Source of the DNA: Gammaproteobacteria bacterium
GTDB taxonomy: Bacteria > Pseudomonadota > Gammaproteobacteria > Steroidobacterales > GCA-2729495
Assembly: GCA_014337915.1 (NCBI GenBank)
Contig: QUBU01000022.1
Coordinates: 1-42,848 of the forward strand
Direction of reading: 5' to 3'
Length of the DNA: 42,848 nucleotides
Below the pieces are notes generated by a model. That model saw nothing but the letters and a program-made list of their open reading frames with translations, searched no databases and had not been told where the DNA came from. This document shows positions 8,215 through 16,103 of the stretch, piece by piece (the stretch's first letter is position 1; each line of letters starts with the position of its first letter). The position numbers and the translations under genes are program-made.

Positions 8215-9093
8215 CTACCGCGGTGGCGCGGGTTGTTGTTCCCTGGCGTAGTGTTCCAGGCTCGAGTGGCTCGGGCCGTAGTCCTCGGTGGGTGCCTTGA
8301 GCATGTCGGGCCGGTGCTTCATGGCGTAGTCCACCACCTGCCGCGGCAGCCGGTCGATGGAATCGTAGCCGGTCATGCTGGAGGCGTACATGCAGTGGCC
8401 GGGCGTGGTTCCCATGAGCATGAACGGCAGCCAGGGCGTGATGCGGTGCCAGGTACCGACATAGGGAACTGCGGTCAGTGCCGGGTTCTCCAGGTCCCTG
8501 CGGCTGACAAAGTAGCGCATCATCTCGGTGGCCTGGACCTTCGGACCCGAGGACTCGCGCGGCCATTTTTCCGGCGCCAGCGGATTCGGGTAGTTGAGGT
8601 GCATGTCGGTGGACAGCACGAGCGTGTCGCTGCCCAGTTCCTGCCAGGGGAACAGCAGCGGAATCTTCGGCAGCTTGCTGCGGTCACCCGCGAAATCCTC
8701 GGGCGCGAGGATCAGCGTGTCGCTGATGGTGTAGTTGAACGGGTCGTTCCACACCTGCACGATGCGGTTGGTCTCGCCGGTGAAGGGATTCCTGAACTCC
8801 TCGATGATGGCGCCAGGCTCGCCGCGCCGGCTGAGCTCGGTGTAGAACACCACCTCCTTGTTGAGGCGACGGATGTTGCCATCCGGCAGCGGCACCAGGC
8901 GCGTGGCCAGGAACACCTGGAAGCCGAGGAACGGCTTGACCGCTTCGCCCGGGCGCACCGCCATAACCGTGCCGCTGCAGTAGCCGATGCGCTCCTTCGA
9001 CGAGTCCATGTCGCCGTGGATGCGCGCCCAGGCATCGCGGTTCCAGCGGGGATTGTTGAAGTCGATGCGGGTCTCGAAGGGAATGATCGCCAT
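8215..9093 (-). CDS. DUF1838 family protein
   Basis: Protein of 292 residues recognised as DUF1838 from conserved stretches such as DFNNPRWNRDAWARIHGD, KEVVFYTEL, NPFTGETNRIVQVWNDP and TPGHCMYASSMTGYDS. No signal peptide is present in this version, though many relatives are exported. The family is found in proteobacteria and actinobacteria and has no established biochemistry; its lipocalin-like strand-rich pattern suggests ligand binding. It is first in the minus-strand run DUF1838-DUF1244-IclR-MFS and divergent from murI, so the 153-base gap at 9,094-9,246 should hold promoters for both directions. A role in a regulated catabolic pathway is an inference from context. Confidence 0.82.
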   Translation of the reverse strand: MAIIPFETRIDFNNPRWNRDAWARIHGDMDSSKERIGYCSGTVMAVRPGEAVKPFLGFQVFLATRLVPLPDGNIRRLNKEVVFYTELSRRGEPGAIIEEFRNPFTGETNRIVQVWNDPFNYTISDTLILAPEDFAGDRSKLPKIPLLFPWQELGSDTLVLSTDMHLNYPNPLAPEKWPRESSGPKVQATEMMRYFVSRRDLENPALTAVPYVGTWHRITPWLPFMLMGTTPGHCMYASSMTGYDSIDRLPRQVVDYAMKHRPDMLKAPTEDYGPSHSSLEHYAREQQPAPPR

Positions 9094-9246
9094 CGCCGTG
9101 CTCGCTCCGGTGGGCTGGGGTTGCTGTTGTCCAGGCGCGCAGGCCGGGCCAGCCGCAGTGTAGCGGAATCCCGCGGCCGGCCTGCGGCCCGCCCGGGCTG
9201 CGCGCGGCTGCCGTCCACCACGTGGAATGCTCTATGCTGGCGGGTG

Positions 9247-10074
9247 ATGGCAATCGGTGTCTTCGATTCGGGCGTGGGTGGGCTGACGGTGCTGCGCGCG
9301 CTGCGGCGCGAGCTGCCGGGGCGCGATTTCATCTACCTCGGCGATACGGCGCGCCTGCCCTACGGCACCAAGAGCGCGGCTTCCGTGGTGCGCTACGCGG
9401 AGCAGGCCGCCGATGCGCTGGTAGCGCGCGGCCTGAGCTGCCTGGTGATCGCCTGCAACACCGCTTCCGCCGTGGCGCTGGACGTCCTGCGCCGGCGCTA
9501 CGCGCCGCTGCCGGTCGTGGGCGTGATCGAGCCGGGCGCCGCGGCGGCGGTCGCAGCCAGCCGCTCCGGCCGGATCGCCGTGATCGCCACCGAAGGCACG
9601 GTGAATGCCGGCGCCTATGATGCCGCCATTCGCCGCCTGCGCCCCGACGCCCGGGTGCTGTCGGCGGCCTGCGCGCTGTTCGTCGCGCTGGCCGAGGAGG
9701 GCTGGACGGAGGGCGAGATCGTCGAGCTCACCATCCGCCGTTACCTGGAGCCGCTGCTGCAGGCCGCCGCGCCGCCGGATGTGCTGCTGCTCGGCTGCAC
9801 GCACTTCCCGGTGCTGGCAGCGGCGATCCGCCAGGCCATGGGCCAGGTCATGGGCGAGGCCATGGACCAGGGTCTGGCCATCGTCGATTCCGCCGCAACC
9901 ACTGCCAGCGTGGTGCGCAGCGAGCTGCGCGATGCCACGGGACCGGCCGGCAGCCGGGGCAGCGTGCGCCTGCTGGCAACCGACGGCGTGGCGCGTTTCG
10001 CGCGTGTCGGCAGCAGCTTCCTCGGCGAGGCGATCGTCGCCGACGCAGTCGAGCTCGTGGACCTCGGGCGCTGA
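9247..10074 (+). CDS. murI: Glutamate racemase
   Basis: Cytoplasmic, cofactor-independent racemase converting L-glutamate to D-glutamate for peptidoglycan, 275 residues, the normal length. The first catalytic half has FDSGVGGLTVL (D7 and S8 bind substrate) and the acid/base cysteine C70 in VIACNTASA. The second has C184 in LLLGCTHFPVL. IGVIEPGA is also typical. The ATG at 9247 was chosen because the family begins two to five residues before the IGVFDSG motif; the frame is open far upstream, but that part overlaps the DUF1838 gene on the other strand. The stop overlaps the following GST start by one base. Confidence 0.95.
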   Translation: MAIGVFDSGVGGLTVLRALRRELPGRDFIYLGDTARLPYGTKSAASVVRYAEQAADALVARGLSCLVIACNTASAVALDVLRRRYAPLPVVGVIEPGAAAAVAASRSGRIAVIATEGTVNAGAYDAAIRRLRPDARVLSAACALFVALAEEGWTEGEIVELTIRRYLEPLLQAAAPPDVLLLGCTHFPVLAAAIRQAMGQVMGEAMDQGLAIVDSAATTASVVRSELRDATGPAGSRGSVRLLATDGVARFARVGSSFLGEAIVADAVELVDLGR

Positions 10075-10724
10075 TGCTGACGCTCTACGGCATCAACCTC
10101 TCCACCTTCACGCGCAAGCTGCGGCTGGCGCTGGCGGAGAAGGGCATCGACTATCGTTTCGAGCAGGCGCCCATGGGCTCCGCCCGGGTGCGCGCCCTGC
10201 ATCCGCTGGCGAAGATCCCGGTGGCAGAGCATGACGGCCTGGTGATCCCGGATTCCTCGGTGATCATCGCCTACCTGGAGCGGCTGTGGCCGCAGCCGGC
10301 GCTGTATCCGCAGCCGGCCGCCGGCTTCGCGCAGGCGCTGTGGCTCGAGGAGTACGCCGACACCCGCCTGCGCGAGGTGACACTGCCGTACTTCGCCGAG
10401 CGCATCGTCAAGCCGCTGTTCCAGGGGCGGCAGGCCGACGAGTCGGTGCTGGAGCGCGCGGGCCCGCTGCGCGACGAGGCATTCGCCTACCTGGAAAGCG
10501 TGATCGCTGGTCGCTGCTACGCCGTTGATGACCGGTTCAGTGTTGCCGACATCGCCATTGGTGCGCAGCTGGTGACCTACCAGCAGGGCGCGGGCCTGCC
10601 CGACGCCGCGCGCTGGCCAGGGCTGGCCCGCTACCTCGAGGGACTGCTGGTCCGCCCGGCCTGGGTGACGCTGCTGGCCGAGGAGGCGGACGCGCTCGCA
10701 GCCGCCCGCGCGCGCCGTCGCTGA
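10074..10724 (+). CDS. Glutathione S-transferase family protein
   Basis: Cytosolic GST-fold protein of 216 residues. The thioredoxin-like N-terminal domain (1-78) opens LTLYGINLSTFTRKLRLAL, with the catalytic Ser/Thr candidates S9 and T10, and contains the cis-proline site K-I-P-V and the gamma-glutamyl-binding pair D-S-S (IPDSSVIIAYL). The all-helical C-terminal domain (about 88-205) includes the N-capping motif DRFSVADIAIGAQL. Substrate unknown. The ATGA overlap with murI indicates co-translation, although the two functions are not obviously related. Confidence 0.88.
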   Translation: MLTLYGINLSTFTRKLRLALAEKGIDYRFEQAPMGSARVRALHPLAKIPVAEHDGLVIPDSSVIIAYLERLWPQPALYPQPAAGFAQALWLEEYADTRLREVTLPYFAERIVKPLFQGRQADESVLERAGPLRDEAFAYLESVIAGRCYAVDDRFSVADIAIGAQLVTYQQGAGLPDAARWPGLARYLEGLLVRPAWVTLLAEEADALAAARARRR

Positions 10725-10752
10725 GTTGCCGCTACCGCAGGAGCGGCAACTC
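10723..10752. terminator. Bidirectional hairpin between GST and OmpA genes
   Basis: Perfect 11-bp inverted repeat (gagttgccgct and its complement agcggcaactc) around an 8-base loop, lying in the 33-base gap between two convergent stop codons. It can serve as a terminator for both genes. The U-tract is poor. Confidence 0.65.
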
Positions 10753-10757
10753 CTGCC

Positions 10758-11855
10758 CTACGGTGCCTGCCCGCAGTCGGTGCGGCGCAGGACGACGCGA
10801 CGGTTCTTCGCACGGCCTTCGGCGCTGGCGTTGTCGGCCACCGGATCGGCAGCACCCTTGCCCGAGGCCACCAGGCGTCCTGCGGCGATACCGTGGGAAG
10901 CGAGGTAGTCGGCGACGGCCTGCGCGCGGCGCTCGGAGAGCCGCTGGTTGTAGTCGGCGTTGCCGACATTATCCGTGTAGCCGGTGACGCTGCCTGCGAC
11001 GAACTGCAGGCGCGCCAGCGTTTCGACGACTTCGTCCAGCGTGGCCCTGCCGGCGTCGGTGATCTCGGCGGAGTCGAAGGCGAACTCGACTTCGCGGCTG
11101 ACATCGCAGGAGCAGCCCTGCGCACCGACGCGCTCGCCCTGGGGCGTATCCGGGCACTGGTCGACGCTGTCGGCAATGCCGTCGCCATCGCTGTCGGCCG
11201 GTTCTGCAGGCGGCGGTGGTGGCGGGGGCGGCGGGGGCGGCGGGGGCGGGGCTGCGGCCGCCATGGCCGGTTCGGCCTGCGGGCGGCCACCGAAGAAGTA
11301 CTCCAGGCCGATGTTCAGCGACCAGAGGTCACCGACGTCGGTGTCGAACCAGTCCAGGTCCGCGCGCATGCCGAACCTCGCTGTCAACGGCACCATCACG
11401 CCGGCGCCGGCGGTCAGGCCGGTCTCCGAGGCGCTGGAGGTGACCGCGCCGTTGAGGCTGAGTTCGTCGTCGAAGTTGAAGTAGCCGGCCTTCAGGTAGG
11501 GCTGGATTTCCTCGCTGGCGAACGGCAGGTACAGCAGGCCATCGATGCTGAAGCCGTCGAACTTCAGCTTCAGGTCGCCGGGGGCTGAGTTGTTCAGCGA
11601 CAGGTCCTTGAAGGTGCCGAGGTCGTGGTAGGCGCCCTCGAGGCCGAACCAGCTGTTGAACTGGTATTGCGCATAGACCTTCAGGCCCACCGAGTTGTCG
11701 TCGATGAAGCCCTGGCCCAGCGACGGGGTGATGGAGTCATCGCCCTGGAAGTCGGTGAAGCTGGCGGCGCCACCGATGCGCCAGCCCGGTACATCCTGTG
11801 CAACGGCCGTAAGGCTAGCCAGGGCAAGCAGCCCTGCCACCGCAGTGCATTTCAT
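10758..11855 (-). CDS. OmpA-family outer membrane protein with polyproline and TSP3 linker
   Basis: Outer membrane protein of 365 residues. Signal peptide of about 20 residues (MKCTAVAGLLALASLTAVAQ), an eight-strand OmpA-like barrel (about 22-185, including WFGLEGAYHDLG and SLNIGLEYFFGG), an Ala-rich then about 14-proline linker, a thrombospondin type-3-like segment (DSDGDGIADSVDQCPDTPQG) and an OmpA/MotB peptidoglycan-binding domain (about 245-350, with GYTDNVGNADYNQRLSERR, and GKGAADP and KNRRVVL further on). ATG at 11855 is preferred to the TTG two codons upstream because GGGGG at 11863-11867 is spaced for it. It is a paralogue of the truncated gene at the left edge. Likely role: tethering the outer membrane to the wall. 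Confidence 0.92.
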   Translation of the reverse strand: MKCTAVAGLLALASLTAVAQDVPGWRIGGAASFTDFQGDDSITPSLGQGFIDDNSVGLKVYAQYQFNSWFGLEGAYHDLGTFKDLSLNNSAPGDLKLKFDGFSIDGLLYLPFASEEIQPYLKAGYFNFDDELSLNGAVTSSASETGLTAGAGVMVPLTARFGMRADLDWFDTDVGDLWSLNIGLEYFFGGRPQAEPAMAAAAPPPPPPPPPPPPPPAEPADSDGDGIADSVDQCPDTPQGERVGAQGCSCDVSREVEFAFDSAEITDAGRATLDEVVETLARLQFVAGSVTGYTDNVGNADYNQRLSERRAQAVADYLASHGIAAGRLVASGKGAADPVADNASAEGRAKNRRVVLRRTDCGQAP

Positions 11856-11989
11856 GCGCAAACCCCCAGAGCAGATGAGCGAATCCCTGGCGTAGACCTG
11901 GCGCCGACCTGGCGCCGACGATCCCGCGAATCGACCGGCAGTATACGGGTGCCGGGCGGGCCTTCAATGCGCTGCGTGCCGGCTGCGCG

Positions 11990-13672
11990 TCAGGTGAACA
12001 GGGCCAGCAGAGCGGGCAGCCACTGCTCCTGCGCCCCGGGCAGCAGCTGCGCGGCAAGGCCGCTGCGGCTGGCGGCTGCATCGCGGGTGGCCCCGAGCCA
12101 GGCGCTATTGCTCGCGGCACCGATGGCCAGCGCACCACGTTGCGTGGCCAGCGCCGCCGTCACCGGGTAATCGAGCGTATCGGCGAGCAGGGACTGCCAG
12201 GACGGGGAGGCGCGCAGCAGGTCGAGCAGTTCGGCCTGCAGGCCGGTCTCGTCGAGGACGGACTCCAGGCGTAGTGCGCTGGCCTGGCGCCGGTCGAACC
12301 AGGGGAAGAACAGGCGGGCGTCGCGCAGCATGTGCCAGGCCTCGAGCAGATGGCCACCATGCCAGCGGGGCGCGAGATCCGGCAGGCCGTGCTCGCGGAA
12401 TGCCGCCGCGCCGCTGTCCGGGAGGAACGGCAGGTCGAGGAGTGCCAGCGGATGCGCGCGGGCGCGCGAGCGCCGGCCCATCTCCAGGGCGACGCAGGCG
12501 CCCGTGCCGACGCCTGCCAGCGTGCAGCTCGTCAGGCCGGCTTCGCCCAGCACTTCGAGGCAGGCAACGGCCGAAGAGGCGATGCCCGGACCCGTGGCCG
12601 GGCGGTCCGACTCGCCATGCCCGGGGAGATCCGCAACGATCAGGGGGCTGGTGCCGGCAATGCCCTGTGCCAGCCGGTTCATGGCGTCGGCGGACTGGCC
12701 GGCGCCATGCAGGATCATCACCGGCTCGCCCTGGCCATCGAGGCGCTCGCGCACCCGGACCTGCCCGGACGGCAGCTGCAGCATGCGGTTCCACAGCCGC
12801 CCGGGCAGCGCGCGGGTAGCCACCGGCGCCGGCGCGGGATCGCCGCGTCGGGCGAGCAGGTGCCCGAGGCAGCGCTCGATGGCGGGTTCCCGGCCAGCAG
12901 AGGGCGCGACCTCGGCGCCGGGCGGCAGTTCACCCAGCCGGCCGAGGTGGGCCTGCAGCGGGTCGCCGGCTGCCGCGGTGACCAGCAGCGGTACCCGCAG
13001 TCCGGGCAGCACGGTGTCGGGGCGTGACTCGAAAGCGGCGCGGTAGGCAACGGCGTAGTGGTCCCCGGCGCGCAGGAAGTCCATGAACGAGTCGTGCAGT
13101 ACCGTGGCCGGAGGCACGTCGAAGGTCATGCGCGCCGCCGGGCGATGGTCATACCAGGGGAAAAACAGGGTCTGCTCGCGCATGCGGCCCCACATCCAGG
13201 CGAGGTGGCTGCCGTCCCAGGCGGGCACCACCGGCGGCAGGTAGTTCGCGAGGATGTCGCGGCGTTCTGCGTCGGTGAGCTGCGCGAGGCCGTTGGCGGC
13301 CATGGCCGTGACGCGCGCGGGCTGGCGCGCCGCATACCACAGGCCGATGCTGGCCCCGGTGTGGAAGCCGTAAATGCCGAAGCGGCGCAGGCCGATGGCA
13401 TCGACGAACTCGCCGAGGGCCTCGGCGAAGTCCGCGATGCCCAGGCTGGCGGGACCCAGCGGATCGGACTGCCCGTAGCCGGGCGTGTCGGGGGCGATGA
13501 GCGTGAAGTGCGCCGACCAGCGCTGCATCAGCCCGGCCAGTTCGCGCGAGGACTGTGGTGACTGGTGCAGCAGCACCAGTGCCGGGCCCTGGCCGCTGCG
13601 GCGATAGTGGACCTGGCGGGGACCCCAGCGTCCGTCGATGGTGGCGTAGTGGCGGCTGATCGGCTGGTTCAT
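11990..13672 (-). CDS. Tandem alpha/beta-hydrolase fold protein lacking nucleophile serines
   Basis: Protein of 560 residues made of two alpha/beta-hydrolase units, about 1-285 and 295-560. Each begins with the usual strand and oxyanion motifs (LVLLHQSPQSSRE in the first, VMILHGAGQSADA in the second) and a DTPGYGQSD or DLPGHGESD turn. The nucleophile elbows read G-F-H104-T-G and G-V-G389-T-G, so the Ser, Asp or Cys expected in the middle is His in one and Gly in the other. A shared segment L-F-F-P-W-(Y/F)-D-(H/R)-R occurs in both halves (near 169 and 445), showing internal duplication. Activity is therefore uncertain: non-hydrolytic, cofactor-independent or binding roles are possible. It is divergent from the chorismate-lyase-like gene with a 68-base gap. 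Confidence 0.83.
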   Translation of the reverse strand: MNQPISRHYATIDGRWGPRQVHYRRSGQGPALVLLHQSPQSSRELAGLMQRWSAHFTLIAPDTPGYGQSDPLGPASLGIADFAEALGEFVDAIGLRRFGIYGFHTGASIGLWYAARQPARVTAMAANGLAQLTDAERRDILANYLPPVVPAWDGSHLAWMWGRMREQTLFFPWYDHRPAARMTFDVPPATVLHDSFMDFLRAGDHYAVAYRAAFESRPDTVLPGLRVPLLVTAAAGDPLQAHLGRLGELPPGAEVAPSAGREPAIERCLGHLLARRGDPAPAPVATRALPGRLWNRMLQLPSGQVRVRERLDGQGEPVMILHGAGQSADAMNRLAQGIAGTSPLIVADLPGHGESDRPATGPGIASSAVACLEVLGEAGLTSCTLAGVGTGACVALEMGRRSRARAHPLALLDLPFLPDSGAAAFREHGLPDLAPRWHGGHLLEAWHMLRDARLFFPWFDRRQASALRLESVLDETGLQAELLDLLRASPSWQSLLADTLDYPVTAALATQRGALAIGAASNSAWLGATRDAAASRSGLAAQLLPGAQEQWLPALLALFT

Positions 13673-13740
13673 GCAAAAAAGTCTAGCGCCCGGTGGGCCG
13701 CCTGTCCCGCCGCCCTGCGTTTGCGCCTAAGATTGCCGCC

Positions 13741-14328
13741 ATGGGCGCCACCACTCCGGCTGCTGCATTGCCGGCATTCGATCCCACTGCCGATGTATTC
13801 CTGGCGCAGGCGAGCCGGCCCGTGGGGCTGGACGACGTGGACGTGGCCAGCCTCGACCCCTACCTGCGCAGCCTGCTGGTGATCGACGGCACCGTAACCC
13901 GGTTCATCGAAGCCTATTGGCTCGAACCGGTGGAAGTTCGCCGCATTGCGCAGGAGGAACTGCGCCTCGGACAGCCGGAGCCCTGGCTGGGGCTTGCGGC
14001 GGGCGACCCCGCCATCCGCCGGCGGGTACTGCTGGTCGGCGCCGGCAGCGGCCGTTTCTTCGCCTGGGCCGATACCCTGATCGCCGCCGCGCGCCTCGGC
14101 CCCGACGTGCGTCGCGGCCTGGAACGCGATGGCGGCGGGCTGGGGCGCATCCTCATCGACACTGCGGCCGAAACCCGCCGCGAGGGCCTGTGGTTCGGCC
14201 GCGAGCAGGCGCCGGCAAGGCCTGCGGAAGTCGCCGCGCTCTGCCGTGGGCCACTGCTGGCCCGCAGTTACCGGGTGGTCTGCGATGGGCAGCCATTGAT
14301 GCAGATCACGGAGCGCTTTCCGCTCTGA
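13741..14328 (+). CDS. Chorismate pyruvate-lyase-like protein (DUF98/UbiC-like)
   Basis: Predicted cytoplasmic protein of 195 residues with the chorismate lyase-like fold. Supporting segments are LLVIDGTVTRFIEAYWLEPVEV (about 43-64, containing the family's Thr-x-x-Ile/Leu-Glu core), then a helical region, and a C-terminal LLARSYRVVCDGQPLMQITERFP in which the Arg, Tyr and terminal Glu-x-Phe-Pro are the family hallmark. Relatives split chorismate into pyruvate and 4-hydroxybenzoate (ubiquinone or phenolic lipid precursors). The ATG at 13741 is taken because the gene is divergent from the hydrolase gene and upstream codons look non-coding. Chorismate as substrate is inferred from the family only. 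Confidence 0.7.
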   Translation: MGATTPAAALPAFDPTADVFLAQASRPVGLDDVDVASLDPYLRSLLVIDGTVTRFIEAYWLEPVEVRRIAQEELRLGQPEPWLGLAAGDPAIRRRVLLVGAGSGRFFAWADTLIAAARLGPDVRRGLERDGGGLGRILIDTAAETRREGLWFGREQAPARPAEVAALCRGPLLARSYRVVCDGQPLMQITERFPL

Positions 14329-14423
14329 ACAGCCGTCGCCGGCCGTGAGAACCAGTACATGGCGCCCGTACCGCGGGCCGGGCTAGGCTGCCCACTCGAT
14401 AATGGGTGTCCCGGCAAGGCGTT

Positions 14424-14996
14424 ATGTTAACCATCCAGGAGATCATCCTGATCTTTGCGGTCATTGGCGTCCTCGGCGGCTGGGCCGTGGGCCGCGTGGT
14501 CGTGCGCCTGGCGGCCCGGGGTCGCGGCGGGGTCAGGTCCGAGGAGGCGAACCACCGCATTCGCGCACTGGAGGCGGACCTGCGCGTCGCCCAGCGCAAG
14601 GCGGAGGAGGCGGAACTCGCGCTGGAGCGCCACCGCGAGGAGTCCGAGGCCCTGCGCCGCGAGATGGAGGCAAAAGGCGGCGACCTCGAGGAGCGCAACC
14701 AGGAGATCGAACGCCTGCGCAGGAGTCTGGCCGACGAGTGCGCCAAGACCCAGGCCCTGCGGGGGGAACTGGTGAACCGGGCCGAGGAGACCATCCGCGC
14801 CAGCGTCCGCGTCAAGGATGCGGAAACCGAGCTGTCCGTCGCCCGGGCGGGTTCCGATGCGGTGGCTGATCAGATCCAGCGCCTGGCCGCCGAGCGCGAG
14901 GAGCTGACCGGCCGGCTGCAGCAACTGCAGAGCGAGCTGACCGGCCGCAGCGCCAAGGTCACGCGGCTGCCGTTGCGCGATCCCAAGGAGCGTTGA
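14424..14996 (+). CDS. Membrane-anchored coiled-coil protein, function unknown
   Basis: Hypothetical protein of 190 residues. One N-terminal transmembrane helix (about 4-22, IQEIILIFAVIGVLGGWAV) is followed by a basic stretch (RLAARGRGG) and a long region rich in Glu, Arg, Leu and Ala with heptad-like spacing (about 40-175), strongly suggesting a cytoplasmic coiled coil. It resembles other YtxH/KASH-like single-pass coiled-coil proteins only in layout. ATG at 14424 was chosen over an in-frame GTG at 14406 because the hydrophobic helix begins right after it. No enzymatic motif is visible; a scaffold or envelope role is a guess. Confidence 0.65.
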   Translation: MLTIQEIILIFAVIGVLGGWAVGRVVVRLAARGRGGVRSEEANHRIRALEADLRVAQRKAEEAELALERHREESEALRREMEAKGGDLEERNQEIERLRRSLADECAKTQALRGELVNRAEETIRASVRVKDAETELSVARAGSDAVADQIQRLAAEREELTGRLQQLQSELTGRSAKVTRLPLRDPKER

Positions 14997-15063
14997 CCAC
15001 GCCCATGTGATTTCTCCCCCCGGCGGGGCTAAGCTGGCCGCAGGCCGCATCGGGGAGTCCTAC

Positions 15064-16098
15064 ATGAAGCTCGGTTTCGTCGCTGGCTATGGCACCGCCC
15101 AGGCCCAGCTGCCCATGGAGCAGATCCTCGAGGCCGAGCGCCTCGGCTTCCACTCGGTATGGACTTCCGAGGCCTACGGCATGGACGCCGTTTCCACGGC
15201 CAGCTGGATCCTCGCGCGCACCAGCCGCATCCATGTCGGCACCGCCATCATGCAGATGCCCGCGCGCACACCGACCTGCGCGGCCATGACCGCCATGACG
15301 CTCAACACGCTCTCCGGCGGGCGCTTCATCCTCGGCCTGGGGCCGTCCGGGCCGCGGGTAGTGGAGGGCTGGTATGGCGTGGCCTACGGCAGGCCGCTGG
15401 CCCGCACCCGCGAGTACATCGACATCGTGCGCCAGGTGGCGGCGCGCACCGGTCCCCTGGTCCATCAGGGCCGCGAGTACCGCATTCCCTACGACGGTCC
15501 GGGCGCCAGCGGACTCGGCACGCCGATGAAGGGCATCCTGCACGCCGATCCGACCCTGCGCATCTTCACCGCGGCAGTCACGCCCAAGGGTATCGCCTGC
15601 GCCGCGGAAGTGGCCGACGGCGTATTTCCCGTCTGGCTGAGTCCGGAGCATCCGGAAATCATCGAGCCCCACGTGGCCGAGGGCCTGGCGCTGAGCGGGC
15701 GTGCGCGCGCGAGCTTCGAGGTGGCGCCGGCGGTGCCGGTGTCGCTGGACGATGACCTCGAGCGTGCCCGCGCGCCGGTGCGCGAGAACCTGGCGCTCTA
15801 CATCGGCGGCATGGGCCCGAAGGGCCGCAACTTCTACTTCGACTACGTGACGCGCATGGGCTATGCGGATGCCGCCCTGCGCATCCAGGACCTGTACCTC
15901 GCCGGCAAGCGTGCCGCCGCCGCCGCCGCGGTGCCCGATGCGCTGATCGACCAGGTGGCCCTCGTCGGCCCGGCCGCGCGCATCCGCGAGCGCCTCGGTG
16001 CCTGGAAGGAGGCCGGCCGCAGTGGCCGCGTCGGTTCCATGCTGGCCAGCGGCTGCAGCATCGAGGCCATGCGGCTGCTGGCCACGGAGCTGCTGTAG
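15064..16098 (+). CDS. LLM-class F420-dependent oxidoreductase, Rv3520c-like
   Basis: Luciferase-like monooxygenase (TIM barrel) protein of 344 residues. It resembles the mycobacterial Rv3520c-type F420-dependent group: MKLGFVAGYGTAQAQ opening, a W-T-S-E-A-Y-G-M-D-A segment, MQMPARTPTCAAMTAMTLN, LSGGRFILGLGPSGPRVVEGWYG and LARTREYIDIVRQV, the order that forms the deazaflavin site in this group. ATG at 15064 was chosen because the barrel's first strand starts immediately there; GGGGAG sits upstream. It is the first gene of a plus-strand pair and lies about 8 kb from the genes for F420 synthesis. Substrate unknown; flavin (FMN) use cannot be excluded by reading alone. Confidence 0.85.
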   Translation: MKLGFVAGYGTAQAQLPMEQILEAERLGFHSVWTSEAYGMDAVSTASWILARTSRIHVGTAIMQMPARTPTCAAMTAMTLNTLSGGRFILGLGPSGPRVVEGWYGVAYGRPLARTREYIDIVRQVAARTGPLVHQGREYRIPYDGPGASGLGTPMKGILHADPTLRIFTAAVTPKGIACAAEVADGVFPVWLSPEHPEIIEPHVAEGLALSGRARASFEVAPAVPVSLDDDLERARAPVRENLALYIGGMGPKGRNFYFDYVTRMGYADAALRIQDLYLAGKRAAAAAAVPDALIDQVALVGPAARIRERLGAWKEAGRSGRVGSMLASGCSIEAMRLLATELL

Positions 16099-16103
16099 CG
16101 GCC

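Noticed and set aside
9000-9246. In-frame extension of murI upstream to about 7,849
   Set aside because: It would cover the DUF1838, DUF1244 and IclR genes on the other strand; murI's normal N-terminus is at 9247.
11205-11252. GGC-rich triplet repeat as a non-coding microsatellite
   Set aside because: It is in frame in the OmpA gene and encodes the polyproline linker.
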